Below, one piece after another: positions 1 through 10,423 of a stretch of 64,000 bases of DNA. Made by a program: the position numbers and the translations under genes. This DNA is from Massilia sp. WG5 (GTDB taxonomy: Bacteria; Pseudomonadota; Gammaproteobacteria; Burkholderiales; Burkholderiaceae_D). The notes beneath the pieces are model-generated. The model was not told where the DNA came from and did no database searches. It was given only the letters and a program-made list of their open reading frames with translations. The first letter of the stretch is position 1; every line of letters begins with the position of its first letter. The stretch is from contig NZ_CP012640.2 of the NCBI RefSeq assembly GCF_001412595.2, forward strand, positions 1,116,001 through 1,180,000, read 5' to 3'.

Positions 1-1397
1 CGCTGGCAGGAGCGCTTGCGACCCTGGTGCTGGCGGTGCTGCTGTGGTCCGGCTTCGATCCCGCGACGAAGAGCCTGCAGTGGCGCGAGACGTTGCCCTG
101 GATCCCGAGCATCGGCGCCAGCTACGATGTTGCACTGGACGGTATTTCCCTCGCGTTGCTGATGCTCACGGCAGTGCTCCTTGTTGCCGTGATGGTGTAC
201 GTCCTTCCTGAACACGGCGAACGGACACGCCTGCACGCCTTCCTGTTCCTGCTGCTGGGGACCGGCCTGATGGGGGTGTTCGCTTCACGCGACCTGCTGC
301 TGTTCTACCTGTTCTTCGAGATCGGCCTGGTGCCGATGTATTTCATTATCGGCATCTGGGGCGGCGAACGCCGGTCCTACGCCGCCATGAAATTTTTCCT
401 ATATACCCGTGCGGGTAGCCTGGCGATGCTGCTTGGCTTTCTGGCGCTGTATTTATCGATGACGCCGCATACCTTTTCCCTGCCGGCGATCATCGCGGCC
501 CGGCCCTTGGCCAGCTCACCGGGTGCGGCAGCGGCTGTCTTTTTCGCTCTGCTATTTGGCTTCGGGGTCAAGCTGCCGGCCTTCCCGCTACATAACTGGT
601 TGCCCGACGCCCACGTCGAGGCGCCCACCGAGGGCAGCGTCGTGCTCGCGGGCCTTCAACTGAAGATGGGGGGATATGGCATGCTGGCAATTCTGTTGCC
701 GACAATGCCGGGTACGGTGGCGCGCTTTGCCTGGCTCGTCATTCCGCTGGCGCTGGTCTCGCTTCTGTACGGCTCGCTCGCCGCGCTGGGCCAGCGCGAC
801 CTCAAGCGGCTGGTAGCCTACACCTCGGTCAACCACATGGCCTTCGTGCTGCTGGCATTGCCGGTCGCAGGGCTCGGCATAGTCGGCGGCAACCCCGACC
901 TGGCGCACCTCGCCGTGAATGGGGCCGCGGTCCAGATGGTCAGTCACGGCCTGCTGACCGGGGCAATGTTCTTAATGATAGGCATGCTTCAGCATCGCGC
1001 CGGCACCCGCGACATCGACCGCTTCGGCGACCTTCTGGGTCGCTTGCCGGGCTACGCCGGGCTGTTTGCCGTACTGTCGTTCGGCTCGCTAGGCCTGCCG
1101 GGGCTGTCAGGATTCATCGCCGAGTTCCAGGTGATCGGCGCCACCCTGCTAATAAGTATGTGGATCGGCGCCATCGCCGTGCTGGGCCTGGTCATCACCA
1201 CCGGCCTCTACCTGCACATGCTCGGCAGGCTGTTATTGGGCAAACCGCCGGAAGCAATGCCGGATCTGCCCCCAATGTCCATGCACGAGTCGTGGAGCGC
1301 CGGTACGCTGGCGGCCCTGTCGGTACTGATCGGCGTGCTGCCCGGCACGATCATGCCAATGATCGCGGCCGCGTCCTCCGCCTTGGCGGGCTCCTGA
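1..1397 (+). CDS. nuoM: NADH-quinone oxidoreductase subunit M (5' partial)
   Basis: Antiporter-like membrane subunit of respiratory complex I, which couples quinone reduction to proton pumping in the inner membrane. The frame is open to the first base of the window, so roughly the first 30 residues of a normal NuoM of about 490 residues are missing. The family hallmarks are present: the glutamate in FFEIGLVPMYF, the lysine-bearing segment LPDAHVEAPTEGSVVLAG followed by KMGGYG, and RDLKRLVAYTSVNHM. Hydrophobic segments run the whole length. The stop overlaps the nuoN start (TGATG), so the two are translationally coupled. It lies on the ligA side of the inferred island boundary, so it may be a second complex I copy rather than the housekeeping one; that is inference. 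Confidence 0.93.
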   Translation, partial: LAGALATLVLAVLLWSGFDPATKSLQWRETLPWIPSIGASYDVALDGISLALLMLTAVLLVAVMVYVLPEHGERTRLHAFLFLLLGTGLMGVFASRDLLLFYLFFEIGLVPMYFIIGIWGGERRSYAAMKFFLYTRAGSLAMLLGFLALYLSMTPHTFSLPAIIAARPLASSPGAAAAVFFALLFGFGVKLPAFPLHNWLPDAHVEAPTEGSVVLAGLQLKMGGYGMLAILLPTMPGTVARFAWLVIPLALVSLLYGSLAALGQRDLKRLVAYTSVNHMAFVLLALPVAGLGIVGGNPDLAHLAVNGAAVQMVSHGLLTGAMFLMIGMLQHRAGTRDIDRFGDLLGRLPGYAGLFAVLSFGSLGLPGLSGFIAEFQVIGATLLISMWIGAIAVLGLVITTGLYLHMLGRLLLGKPPEAMPDLPPMSMHESWSAGTLAALSVLIGVLPGTIMPMIAAASSALAGS

Positions 1398-2860
1398 TGC
1401 GCCTGCCGATGCCAAGCGCCGGCTGCATGGACCTGTGGGCCGTGGTCCCGGAAATGCTGCTGGCTGCGCTTACGCTGGCACTGGTGCCAGTGGCCGGCTT
1501 CGCGCGTGGTCGCTGGCGCGGTTTGCCGGCGCTCGTCGCGGGGGCCGGGCTGGTAGCCAGCATGGTGCTCACCGCGCGCACGTGGAACTACCCGGCCGCC
1601 GCGGCATTTTGCGGCACCTGGGCCGTGGACCGCTTTGCTGTACTCTACAAGCTCCTGATCGAAGCCGCAGCCTTGCTATCGCTGCTGATGCTGGCGTCCC
1701 ATTTTCGCGGGCGGCGCGCGCAGGCACAGGTCGCGATGCCACTGCTGTTTGCGACGGTCGGCGGGCTAGGCCTGGTTTCCGGCCTGGACCTGGCGCTGAT
1801 CGTGCTGTTTCTTGAAATACTCAGCATAGCCTCCTATCTGCTGGCGCTGCTGATGCGCACCGACCTCAAGGCGCAGGAAGCCACCCTCAAGTATTTTATC
1901 TACGCCAGCGCCGCGCTGGCGATCATGTCGTATGGCATGACCTTCCTGTATGGCTTGACCGGCAGCCTCGACCTGCCCGGTATCGCGCGCGGCCTCCATC
2001 GCGCGGATCCGGTGTGGCTTCTGGTGGCTGCGGGCATTGTGCTGGTCGGCTATGGGTTCGAGATCACCTTGGTGCCGTTCCAGTTCTGGGCACCCGACGT
2101 CTACCAGGGCGCCAGCGCGCCGGCCACCGGCTTTATCTCGGTGGTGCCGAAGATTGCCGCCTTCGCCGCGCTACTGCGTTTCCTGCTGGAGGCTTTGCCG
2201 GCCTATGCTCCACAGTGGTCGCCGCTGATCGGCGTGCTCGCAGTAGGTACCATGACGCTCGGCAATCTTGCGGCGCTGCGCCAGCAAAGCCTGAAACGGC
2301 TCCTGGCCTACTCCAGCATCGCCCAGGCAGGCTATGTGCTGATCGGCGTGGCGGTGGCAAACCGCAGCCCGGGAGGAGTGCCGGCGGCAAGCTTTTACCT
2401 GCTGACCTACCTGGCGATGAACCTGGGCGCATTCGCGGTCATCGGCGTGCTGGAGCGCCACACCGGAAGCGACGCGCGCGACGTCGTACGCGGACTGGCA
2501 CGTCGCGCTCCCTGGCTGGCCGCCGTGCTGACGCTGGCCTTGCTGTCGCTTGCCGGTATCCCACCGCTCGCCGGTTTTGCCGGCAAGATACTGCTGCTGA
2601 CGCAAGCCATCGACGGCGGCATGGCGTGGCTCGCCATCGCTGGCGCAATTAATATGGCGGTCGGGCTGTATTACTATGCGCTCGTCGTGGCCGACATGTT
2701 CATGGAGGCGACGTCGCAGGCCCCCCCGCAGTCAGCCCGCATCCCGGTCGGCGCCGGCTACGCGGCGGCCGCAGCGATCGCCACGGCCGGCACCCTCGCT
2801 CTCGGAATTTCGCCCGATAGCGTGTTATCGGCGGTGATGGCAGTGGGATGGCTGCGCTGA
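1397..2860 (+). CDS. nuoN: NADH-quinone oxidoreductase subunit N
   Basis: Last antiporter-like subunit of complex I, 487 residues, the usual length. The ATG at 1397 overlaps the nuoM stop. A longer reading frame upstream (from 1160) only shadows nuoM and is not used. Diagnostic segments are VPFQFWAPDVYQGASAPATG and LKRLLAYSSIAQAGYVLIG, with multiple membrane helices throughout. No further complex I or DUF2818-type gene follows; the next genes belong to metal efflux. This fits an accessory nuo cluster carried next to unrelated cargo. Confidence 0.93.
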   Translation: MRLPMPSAGCMDLWAVVPEMLLAALTLALVPVAGFARGRWRGLPALVAGAGLVASMVLTARTWNYPAAAAFCGTWAVDRFAVLYKLLIEAAALLSLLMLASHFRGRRAQAQVAMPLLFATVGGLGLVSGLDLALIVLFLEILSIASYLLALLMRTDLKAQEATLKYFIYASAALAIMSYGMTFLYGLTGSLDLPGIARGLHRADPVWLLVAAGIVLVGYGFEITLVPFQFWAPDVYQGASAPATGFISVVPKIAAFAALLRFLLEALPAYAPQWSPLIGVLAVGTMTLGNLAALRQQSLKRLLAYSSIAQAGYVLIGVAVANRSPGGVPAASFYLLTYLAMNLGAFAVIGVLERHTGSDARDVVRGLARRAPWLAAVLTLALLSLAGIPPLAGFAGKILLLTQAIDGGMAWLAIAGAINMAVGLYYYALVVADMFMEATSQAPPQSARIPVGAGYAAAAAIATAGTLALGISPDSVLSAVMAVGWLR

Positions 2861-2916
2861 ACGAAGCCATCGCGCGTCCAAGGCCTACGTAGCGCCTTCA
2901 TTTAAGGTCTGCGTAA

Positions 2917-2945
2917 TTGACAAAGATATGTGGCGGTTTTAAACT
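2917..2945 (+). promoter_or_regulatory. candidate sigma70 promoter for the copper efflux cluster
   Basis: A consensus -35 hexamer TTGACA (2917-2922) is followed after 17 bases by TAAACT (2940-2945), a 4/6 match to the -10 consensus. It lies directly upstream of the first small gene of the copper/silver cluster. Seen only as a motif match; no operator was recognised. Confidence 0.35.
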
Positions 2946-2956
2946 TCACTGTAATT

Positions 2957-3361
2957 ATGAGAATTCCGCGCACATCCCGACTGTTAGCCGCAACAATATT
3001 GCTGTTTAGCATATTGTTCATGCAGCTTGCCGTCTCGGCATATGCGTGCCCGGCATTCAACCTGGGGCATGACGACCAGCTGACCTCGTCCATGCAGGCG
3101 AAGCCAGCTGACATGAGCTCATGTCACGACGTGGATATGGAACAGCCCAGTCTGTGCCATGCGTCCCACCAGACAGACAAGCAATCGCTCGACAAGCCTG
3201 CGACGCCCCCCCTGTCGCCTTTCGTGGCCGTCGGATACGGGCTTCCGATAAGCCTTATCACATTGACCTACCAGCGGCCTCTCGGCTCGCCTATTCCCGC
3301 CTTCCTCACCTATGCGACGGCACCGCCTATAGCCATTCGCAACTGCTGTTTCCGCATTTGA
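2957..3361 (+). CDS. small exported Cys/His/Met-rich protein of the copper cluster
   Basis: 134 residues from ATG 2957; a GTG at 2930 in the same frame would add nine residues, and neither start has a clear ribosome binding site. The N-terminus has a basic stretch and one hydrophobic helix (LLAATILLFSILFMQLAVSA) ending near AYAC, so it is probably exported. The following region is rich in potential soft-metal ligands (CPAF, GHDD, SSCHDVDM, LCHASH). Small proteins of this style often precede CusCBA-type operons in Burkholderiales. A periplasmic metal-binding role is inferred; no named family was recognised. Confidence 0.6.
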   Translation: MRIPRTSRLLAATILLFSILFMQLAVSAYACPAFNLGHDDQLTSSMQAKPADMSSCHDVDMEQPSLCHASHQTDKQSLDKPATPPLSPFVAVGYGLPISLITLTYQRPLGSPIPAFLTYATAPPIAIRNCCFRI

Positions 3362-3435
3362 TTTTCCAGTTTGCTTGATTCCTCATCGCTGCGCCTTTGC
3401 GCGAGCGGTGTTACTCAATGCATTCTGGAGGTTCA

Positions 3436-4743
3436 ATGTTGTCCCCAAGTTTCATTGCGCCACGCTTGGCGCATCATTCGGCTGCCCGGTCTTTCCGCGC
3501 AATCTTGCTTGTTGTCGTGGTTGCCATTGGCAACCGTGCGTTTGCCGCCGAAACGCCATTGACGCTGGCTGGCGCTCAACAGCTCGCTGTCGAGCGATCG
3601 CGAATGGTAGCGGCAAAAGACTACGCAGCCCAATCGTCACGGGAGATGTCAGTCGCTGCCGGTCAGCTCCCCGATCCGGTTTTGAAGGTCGGTATCGATA
3701 ACCTGCCGATCAATGGGCAAGATCGCTTCAGCCTGACGCGAGATTTCATGACAATGCGACGCATCGGCGTGATGCAAGAGCTGACGCGCTCTGACAAACG
3801 TCGCCTGCGTGCCGAACGCTTTGAACGCGAAGCGGAAAAATCCATTGCGGAGAAAGCGGCTACGGCCGCGACAGTCGAACGCGAAACCGCCCTCGCCTGG
3901 CTGGACCGTTACTACGCCGAAGCCATGTCGACCGCAATAGCCGAACAGATAGATCAGGCGAAGCTGGAAATCCAGGCGGCCGAGTCCGCGTATCGGGCCG
4001 GCCGCGGCAGCCAGGCTGACATCTTCAGTTCGCGCAGCGCACTCGCGGCTTTGGAAGACAAGGCCAGCGATATCGACCGCCGCATCGGGAACGCCAAGAT
4101 CGCACTGGCGCGCTGGATCGGTGACGCAGCGCAGCAGCCGTTGGGCGCCAAGCCGGCGGTCGATACCATCCGCCTCGACGAAGCCACACTCGACACCCAG
4201 CTTAACCACCACCCGGAGCTTGCCGTGCTCGCAAGGCAGGAAGACATCGCAGTCGCAGAAGCCCAACTTGCAAAAGCCAACAAGAAAGCGGACTGGAGCG
4301 TTGAGGTCGCAGTGCAACAACGCGGCCCAGGGTATTCGGACATGGTGTCGGTTGGCCTGTCGGTGCCGCTGCAGTGGGACCAGAAAAACCGCCAGGACCG
4401 CGAACTGTCTTCCAAGCTGGCTCAAGTCGAACAGGCGAGGGCCGAGCGCGAAGATATGCTGCGTGCCCATGTCGCCGAAGTGCGTGCCATGTTAAACGAG
4501 TGGCATACGGACAGACAGCGACAAACCCGGTTTGAGAAAGAACTGACTCCTCTGGCCAACTCGAGAACAACCGCGATCGCTGCCGCCTACCGGGGCGGAA
4601 AAGCCACGCTGGCGGACGTCATCGCCGCCCGGCGCAGTGAAATCGACGTGCGCCTGCAGGCATTACAACTCGAGCAGGAAACCGACCGCCTGTGGGCGCA
4701 ACTGAATTTTCTCTTTCCGCAAAACGGCGGCTACGGCCACTGA
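3436..4743 (+). CDS. cusC: TolC-family outer membrane efflux protein (CusC/CzcC type)
   Basis: Outer-membrane channel of a tripartite heavy-metal efflux pump, 435 residues. The start at 3436 is chosen because GGAGG lies at 3426-3430; in-frame starts at 3397 and 3418 lack this spacing. A signal peptide runs through RAILLVVVVAIGNRAFAAE. The rest is mostly long alpha-helical, coiled-coil-like sequence with duplicated halves, as in the OEP family. It lies 25 bases before the membrane fusion protein gene. Assignment to the Cus rather than the Czc branch follows from the partner subunits. Confidence 0.85.
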   Translation: MLSPSFIAPRLAHHSAARSFRAILLVVVVAIGNRAFAAETPLTLAGAQQLAVERSRMVAAKDYAAQSSREMSVAAGQLPDPVLKVGIDNLPINGQDRFSLTRDFMTMRRIGVMQELTRSDKRRLRAERFEREAEKSIAEKAATAATVERETALAWLDRYYAEAMSTAIAEQIDQAKLEIQAAESAYRAGRGSQADIFSSRSALAALEDKASDIDRRIGNAKIALARWIGDAAQQPLGAKPAVDTIRLDEATLDTQLNHHPELAVLARQEDIAVAEAQLAKANKKADWSVEVAVQQRGPGYSDMVSVGLSVPLQWDQKNRQDRELSSKLAQVEQARAEREDMLRAHVAEVRAMLNEWHTDRQRQTRFEKELTPLANSRTTAIAAAYRGGKATLADVIAARRSEIDVRLQALQLEQETDRLWAQLNFLFPQNGGYGH

Positions 4744-4768
4744 AAAGTCGGGCGAACAAGGATTTTAA

Positions 4769-6328
4769 ATGAATGCAAAAAAAGCAACAATTGCCCTGCT
4801 GGTGGCTGCTGCACTGGGCGCCGGCGGGTATGGTGTGTACAAGCTCGGCATGCATCGAGGGATGGGGATGTCGACCGTTCCACAAACGGCGTCCTCCACC
4901 CACGGAACAGGTGTGAATCAATCCAGCGGACGCAAGGTACTTTACTGGCACGACCCGATGGTCCCGGGCCAGAAATTCGACAAGCCGGGCAAATCACCGT
5001 TCATGGACATGGAACTGGTGCCCGTGTATGCGGATGAGGCTGGCGACGAGGGCAAGATCAGCATCAGTCCTCGCGTCGAACAAAACCTGGGCGTGCGTAC
5101 CGCCGAAGTCACGAAAGCCAGGTTTGCCGCCAACGTGGAAGCTGTCGGCAACGTCGCGTACAACGAGCGTGACGTTGCCGTGGTGCAAGCACGTAGCAAC
5201 GGCTACGTCGAGCGGCTATTCGTGCGTGCACCGCTCGACCCGGTAAAAAAAGGCCAGCCGCTGGCTGCACTGTATGTGCCCGACTGGGTAGCGGCGCAGG
5301 AGGAATACCTCACCGCAAGGAAAATGAACGGTCCCGGGACGGACGGACTGGCGGAAGGGGCGCGACAGCGCATGCGCCTGGCGGGCATGACGGATGCGCA
5401 AATCCGTGGCGTCGAGTCCAGCGGCAAGGTGCAGCCCCGCTTGACCGTCAGCTCGCCTATCAATGGCGTGGTCGGAGAACTCACAGTCCGTGAAGGGATG
5501 ACGATCGCATCGGGCGCGCCTATGTTCCGGATCAATGGGCTCAGCACGGTCTGGGTCAACGCCGAGCTACCTGAAGCCGCGTCGGCCGAGGTACGCCCAG
5601 GCACACGGGTGGAAGCCCGTGCACCTGCCCTGCCCGGCACGGTATTGAAGGGCAAGGTCAGCGCGATCCTGCCTGAAGTCGAGGCGGCAACGCGCACATT
5701 GAAAGCGCGTGTCGAACTGGCCAATCCCGGACAGCGACTGGTACCGGGCATGTTTGCGACCGTGAACTTTACGCCCGCGGCGAGCGCGGAGACCTTGACG
5801 GTGCCGACGGAAGCAGTGATCCAGACCGGTACGCGCAGTGTCGTGATGCTTGAACAAGGCCAGGGCAAATTCATGCCCGTCGATGTCCAGATCGGCCGCG
5901 AGAGCAATGGACAGACCGAAATCCTCAAAGGTCTCGACGTCGGGCAAAAAGTTGTTGTCTCAGGCCAGTTCCTGATCGATTCCGAAGCCAGCCTGCGAGG
6001 CACCACGAACCGGCTGAGCGGTCCGGCGCCGGCGGGCGGCGCCAAGCAAACCTCGGGGCCGACGACGCATCATGCCCATGGCAAGGTGGAGAATATCAAC
6101 AAGGATGAAATCACGTTTTCGCACGATCCGATCCCGAGCATGCAGTGGCCGGCAATGACAATGGGCTTCAAGGTCCCGGCAGGAGGTGTGCCGAAAGATC
6201 TGGCGGTCGGCGACACGGTGAACTTCGAATTCCAGCAGACCAAGGACGGAGCGTTCCAGATCACCAGCATTTCCCCTGCCGGCCCGGCGATGCAGGGCAT
6301 GAGTGGAATGGGAGACACCAGGAAATGA
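4769..6328 (+). CDS. cusB: RND efflux periplasmic adaptor with C-terminal CusF-like domain
   Basis: Periplasmic membrane-fusion subunit that links the inner-membrane pump to the outer-membrane channel, 519 residues. Order of parts: N-terminal membrane anchor/signal (residues about 7-27); a heavy-metal-binding segment around residues 50-90 ([19 protein letters not shown], then MDMELVP); the lipoyl/barrel hairpin body; and, after about residue 430, a fused CusF-type copper/silver-binding domain ([16 protein letters not shown]). In CusF the His, Trp and two Met residues of this motif bind Cu(I)/Ag(I). The stop overlaps the cusA start (ATGA). The fused domain probably loads metal directly into the pump. 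Confidence 0.9.
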   Translation: MNAKKATIALLVAAALGAGGYGVYKLGMHRGMGMSTVPQTASSTHGTGVNQSSGRKVLYWHDPMVPGQKFDKPGKSPFMDMELVPVYADEAGDEGKISISPRVEQNLGVRTAEVTKARFAANVEAVGNVAYNERDVAVVQARSNGYVERLFVRAPLDPVKKGQPLAALYVPDWVAAQEEYLTARKMNGPGTDGLAEGARQRMRLAGMTDAQIRGVESSGKVQPRLTVSSPINGVVGELTVREGMTIASGAPMFRINGLSTVWVNAELPEAASAEVRPGTRVEARAPALPGTVLKGKVSAILPEVEAATRTLKARVELANPGQRLVPGMFATVNFTPAASAETLTVPTEAVIQTGTRSVVMLEQGQGKFMPVDVQIGRESNGQTEILKGLDVGQKVVVSGQFLIDSEASLRGTTNRLSGPAPAGGAKQTSGPTTHHAHGKVENINKDEITFSHDPIPSMQWPAMTMGFKVPAGGVPKDLAVGDTVNFEFQQTKDGAFQITSISPAGPAMQGMSGMGDTRK

Positions 6329-9300
6329 TCGCCAAACTCATTCGCTGGTCGATCCTCAATCGCTTCCTGGTGCTGCTTGCGACAGTCGGCATCACGGCCT
6401 GGGGCATCTACGCGCTGCAGCGTACGCCTCTGGACGCATTGCCCGACTTGTCCGACGTGCAGGTCATCATCCGCACGTCCTATCCTGGCCAGGCGCCGCA
6501 AATCGTCGAGAACCAGGTCACCTATCCGCTGACGACGACGATGCTGTCGGTACCCGGCGCGAAAACGGTGCGCGGCTATTCATTCTTTGGCGATTCCTTC
6601 GTCTATATCCTGTTCGAGGACGGCACCGACCCTTACTGGGCACGCTCGCGCGTCTTGGAATATTTGAACCAGGTCCAGTCGCGCCTGCCACCACAGGCAA
6701 AGACCGCGCTCGGGCCGGACGCCAGTGGCGTTGGCTGGGTGTACGAGTATGCCCTGGTCGACCGCAGCGGCAGGATGGACCTGTCGCAGCTGCGCGCCTT
6801 CCAGGACTGGTTCCTCAAGTACGAACTCAAGACGGTGCCCAATGTGTCGGAAGTCGCGAGCCTTGGCGGCATGGTTCGTCAATACCAGATTGTCCTCGAT
6901 CCTGACAAGCTGCGAGCCTACAACATCCCGCATAACGTGATCATCGATGCCGTACAAAAGGCAAACCAGGAGGCCGGCGGTTCGGTGCTCGAGTTGGGCG
7001 AAGCTGAATACATGGTCCGTGCAAGCGGTTATCTGCAATCGCTCGACGACTTCCGCAAGATTCCACTGATGACCTCCCAGGCTGGTGTTCCCGTGCTGCT
7101 GGGTGACGTCGCGCGAATCCAGCTGGGGCCGGAAATGCGGCGCGGCATCTCTGAGCTGAATGGCGAAGGCGAAGTGGCCGGTGGCGTCATCGTCATGCGC
7201 TCAGGGAAGAATGCACTGGAGACCATCGATGCGGTGAAAGCCAAGCTGACGTCGCTCAAGTCGAGCTTGCCCGCAGGGGTCGAGATCGTCCCGACCTATG
7301 ACCGCTCGAATCTCATCCAACGGGCTGTCGACAACCTGCGGGATAAGCTGGTCGAGGAATTCATCGTTGTTGCGGTGGTGTGCGCAATCTTCCTGTTCCA
7401 TCTGCGGTCCGCGCTGGTCGCGATTGTGACATTGCCGATCGGGATTCTGATCGCTTTCATCGTCATGCATTACCAGGGGGTGAATGCGAACATCATGTCG
7501 CTCGGCGGTATCGCGATCGCGGTGGGCGCCATGGTGGACGCCGCCGTCGTCATGATCGAGAACGCGCACAAGCATATCGAGGCGTGGAATCACACGCATC
7601 CCGGCGCAAGACTCGAGGGAGAAGCGCGCTGGCGGGTCATTGGGGACGCCGCCGCCGAAGTCGGTCCGGCACTGTTCTTTTCGCTGTTGATCATCGTGCT
7701 GTCGTTCATTCCGGTGTTCACGCTGGAAGCGCAGGAAGGACGGCTGTTCTCGCCGCTTGCCTTCACCAAGACCTATTCCATGGCAGCGGCCGCGGGGCTG
7801 GCCGTGACTTTGATCCCGGTGCTGATGGGTTACCTGATCCGCGGGCGGATTCCCGATGAACAGAAGAATCCACTGAATCGCTTCCTGATCGTCCTGTACC
7901 GGCCGTTACTCGATGGCGTGCTGCGCTTTCCCAAGTCGACCCTGGCCGCTGCCGCCGTGATTGCCCTCATCACCGTTTGGCCGATGACCCGGCTCGGCGG
8001 AGAATTCATGCCGCCTCTCGACGAAGGCGACCTTCTGTACATGCCCTCGGCGCTACCGGGGCTGTCGGCGGGCAAGGTGTCGCAGCTGCTTCAGCAGACG
8101 GACCGCCTGATCAAGACGGTCCCGGAAGTGCAAAGCGTCTTCGGCAAGGCTGGACGGGCCGAGACGGCGACCGATCCTGCTCCACTCGAGATGTTCGAAA
8201 CCACGATCCAGTTCAAGCCAAGGGATCAATGGCGGCCGGGGATGACCACGGATAAGCTGGTGGAAGAACTGGACCGCGTGGTCAAGGTGCCTGGGCTTTC
8301 CAACATCTGGGTGCCACCTATCCGGAACCGCATCGACATGCTGGCCACCGGTATCAAGAGTCCGGTCGGCGTCAAGGTGGCCGGTACCAGCCTGCAGGAG
8401 ATCGACCGCGTTGCCGGAGAGATTGAACGGATCGTCAAGACAGTGCCAGGCGTGTCTTCGGCACTCGCCGAACGTCTCAACGGTGGACGTTATGTCGACG
8501 TCAATATCAACCGTGACCAGGCGGCGCGCTACGGCTTGAATATCGCCGATGTGCAGAGCGTCGTATCGGCGGCAATTGGGGGCGACAACATCGGCGAGAC
8601 CGTCGAGGGCCTGCAGCGATTCCCGATCAATGTCCGCTATCCGCGCGAGATCAGGGACTCAGTCGAAAACCTCCGTCAATTGCCGGTCCTGACGCCGCGC
8701 GGCGCACAGATTCGCTTGGGAGATGTAGCGGCGATCCGCATCAATGACGGCCCGCCCATGCTCAGGAGCGAAAATGCACGCCTGTCCGGCTGGGTGTACG
8801 TCGACATCCGGGGGCGCGACATGAGCTCGGTGGTGCGGGACATGCAGCAGGCTGTCGCCAGGCAGGTCAAGCTGCAGCCGGGCTACTCGATTTCCTGGTC
8901 CGGTCAGTTCGAATACCTGGAACGCGCCAGCGCGAAGCTCAAGCTTGTCGTACCGGCGACGCTCCTGGTGATCTTTGTCCTGCTCTACCTGACATTCAAG
9001 CGCTTTGACGAAGCCATCCTGATCATGGCCACCTTGCCGTTCGCACTGGCTGGCGGCATCTGGCTGCTCTGGATACTCGGACATCACCTGTCTGTCGCCA
9101 GCGCGGTCGGCTTCATTGCCCTTGCCGGCGTCGCGGCCGAGTTCGGGGTGATCATGCTGCTCTACCTGAAGCAGGCCTGGGAGGCTCGCGTCACTGTCGG
9201 AAAGTCATCCGAGGCCGATTTGTTGGACGCCATTCGGGAAGGGGCGGTACAGCGCGTCCGGCCAAAGGCCATGACCGTGGCGGTGATCATTGCAGGCCTT

Positions 9301-9501
9301 GTTCCCATCATGATCGCGTCCGGCACCGGCTCGGAAATCATGCAACGTATTGCTGCGCCCATGGTTGGCGGCATGTTGTCCGCGCCGTTGTTGTCCATGT
9401 TTGTGGTTCCGGTTGTCTACCTGTTGATGCGCCGTCGTCAGTTAAGAAAGGAGAATTTGCGGAAACCTGTACACCAAGAGGCCAACTATGAAACTACATG
9501 A
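6325..9501 (+). CDS. cusA: CusA-type RND heavy-metal efflux pump
   Basis: Inner-membrane proton-driven pump of the HME-RND family, 1058 residues (E. coli CusA has 1047). The ATG at 6325 overlaps the cusB stop; the frame extends further upstream only as a shadow of cusB. The proton-relay aspartate falls at residue 405 in [18 protein letters not shown], the same number as in E. coli CusA. Other hallmarks are [17 protein letters not shown] and [14 protein letters not shown]. Length and transmembrane pattern are complete, so the pump should be functional. The predicted role is export of Cu(I)/Ag(I) from periplasm and cytoplasm. Confidence 0.93.
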   Translation: MIAKLIRWSILNRFLVLLATVGITAWGIYALQRTPLDALPDLSDVQVIIRTSYPGQAPQIVENQVTYPLTTTMLSVPGAKTVRGYSFFGDSFVYILFEDGTDPYWARSRVLEYLNQVQSRLPPQAKTALGPDASGVGWVYEYALVDRSGRMDLSQLRAFQDWFLKYELKTVPNVSEVASLGGMVRQYQIVLDPDKLRAYNIPHNVIIDAVQKANQEAGGSVLELGEAEYMVRASGYLQSLDDFRKIPLMTSQAGVPVLLGDVARIQLGPEMRRGISELNGEGEVAGGVIVMRSGKNALETIDAVKAKLTSLKSSLPAGVEIVPTYDRSNLIQRAVDNLRDKLVEEFIVVAVVCAIFLFHLRSALVAIVTLPIGILIAFIVMHYQGVNANIMSLGGIAIAVGAMVDAAVVMIENAHKHIEAWNHTHPGARLEGEARWRVIGDAAAEVGPALFFSLLIIVLSFIPVFTLEAQEGRLFSPLAFTKTYSMAAAAGLAVTLIPVLMGYLIRGRIPDEQKNPLNRFLIVLYRPLLDGVLRFPKSTLAAAAVIALITVWPMTRLGGEFMPPLDEGDLLYMPSALPGLSAGKVSQLLQQTDRLIKTVPEVQSVFGKAGRAETATDPAPLEMFETTIQFKPRDQWRPGMTTDKLVEELDRVVKVPGLSNIWVPPIRNRIDMLATGIKSPVGVKVAGTSLQEIDRVAGEIERIVKTVPGVSSALAERLNGGRYVDVNINRDQAARYGLNIADVQSVVSAAIGGDNIGETVEGLQRFPINVRYPREIRDSVENLRQLPVLTPRGAQIRLGDVAAIRINDGPPMLRSENARLSGWVYVDIRGRDMSSVVRDMQQAVARQVKLQPGYSISWSGQFEYLERASAKLKLVVPATLLVIFVLLYLTFKRFDEAILIMATLPFALAGGIWLLWILGHHLSVASAVGFIALAGVAAEFGVIMLLYLKQAWEARVTVGKSSEADLLDAIREGAVQRVRPKAMTVAVIIAGLVPIMIASGTGSEIMQRIAAPMVGGMLSAPLLSMFVVPVVYLLMRRRQLRKENLRKPVHQEANYETT

Positions 9502-9626
9502 GTTGCCACTGCACGGTGGCTCAAGGGTCCGGCTCTTTTGGCCGGGCCGGAGCGTAGACGGCTTATAACATGCCGCAGGAAGGTTTGGCCGAGTTCGCTT
9601 TTTTGCAGTCGTTAAAGGAGTCAATC

Positions 9627-9884
9627 ATGAAAAAATTTCTTTTCACCTTACTCAGCGTAGCGTCATTCGCTACCGCTTTGCCGGCGTTCGCAGGTCCTGA
9701 TTGGCAAATCATCGAGCATGGACGCAAGGTCAAGGCGGAGCGCATGCGACAGGAACAGGCTCAGCGCGCCCAGGAGGAGCAGCAGAGAAACGTGCAACAT
9801 CCGGATAACCAAGCCGAAAAGGAACGGATGATGAAGGCGTGCATGGAAATGATGAACAAGTCACAGCAGCAGAGTGATCATTAA
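9627..9884 (+). CDS. small periplasmic protein downstream of cusA
   Basis: 85 residues from ATG 9627 with AAAGGAG at 9614-9620. The signal peptide MKKFLFTLLSVASFATALPA ends near FAG. The mature part is short, charged and Gln/Glu-rich (predicted helical), with a Met-rich tail (ERMMKACMEMMNKS) that could coordinate Cu(I). It lies between cusA and the CusF gene. No named family was recognised; periplasmic localisation is well supported, function is not. Confidence 0.75.
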   Translation: MKKFLFTLLSVASFATALPAFAGPDWQIIEHGRKVKAERMRQEQAQRAQEEQQRNVQHPDNQAEKERMMKACMEMMNKSQQQSDH

Positions 9885-9973
9885 TGAACCCGTAACGGCT
9901 AACTTAGCCACAACGACTTGGCGTCCCGTCGTGGACTCAAGACTTTACTTTTATTCACTTGAGGAGAACTCTC

Positions 9974-10423
9974 ATGAAACGTTTTGCCCAACTGGCCTTT
10001 ATTTCTGCAGTGACCATTTCGGGAACCGCCTTCGGTCAGACAGGCGATATGAAGGGTATGGAAATGAAAAAGGGTTGCATGGACATGAAGGAGATGAAAG
10101 GCATGGACATGAACAATATGAAAGGCATGAATATGGAGGGATGTAAGGATATGATGAAGGAGAACACTGCCGACAGCAAAGTCCAGGGTACCTCCAAGGA
10201 AGACACAGTACACAAGACGTCAGCCGTGGTGAAATCGGTAGACCCGACCAATGGCAAGGTGACACTCGCCCATGACCAGGTAAAGTCCCTGAATTGGCCG
10301 GCAATGACAATGACTTTCGGCGTCAAGGACAAGTCTTTGCTCGACAAGCTCGCAGTCGGAAAGAAAGTGGACGTTGAGTTCACGCAGCAAGGATCGAACT
10401 ACGTCGTTTCAGCAGTTAAATAA
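9974..10423 (+). CDS. cusF: CusF-like periplasmic copper/silver chaperone with Met-rich insert
   Basis: 149 residues, start at ATG 9974 after GAGGAG (9961-9966). A signal peptide is followed by an unusual stretch of about 40 residues made of repeated MKGM/MDM/MEMK units, then a canonical CusF domain. The domain has the Cu(I)/Ag(I) ligands His100, Trp108, Met111 and Met113 in AHDQVKSLNWPAMTMTF. It repeats the domain fused to CusB. It probably collects metal ions in the periplasm and delivers them to CusB/CusA. The Met-rich insert adds possible extra low-affinity sites. Confidence 0.9.
   Translation: MKRFAQLAFISAVTISGTAFGQTGDMKGMEMKKGCMDMKEMKGMDMNNMKGMNMEGCKDMMKENTADSKVQGTSKEDTVHKTSAVVKSVDPTNGKVTLAHDQVKSLNWPAMTMTFGVKDKSLLDKLAVGKKVDVEFTQQGSNYVVSAVK

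Noticed and set aside
1160..1396. Upstream extension of the nuoN frame
   Set aside because: Lies wholly within nuoM; the ATG at 1397 is the correct coupled start.
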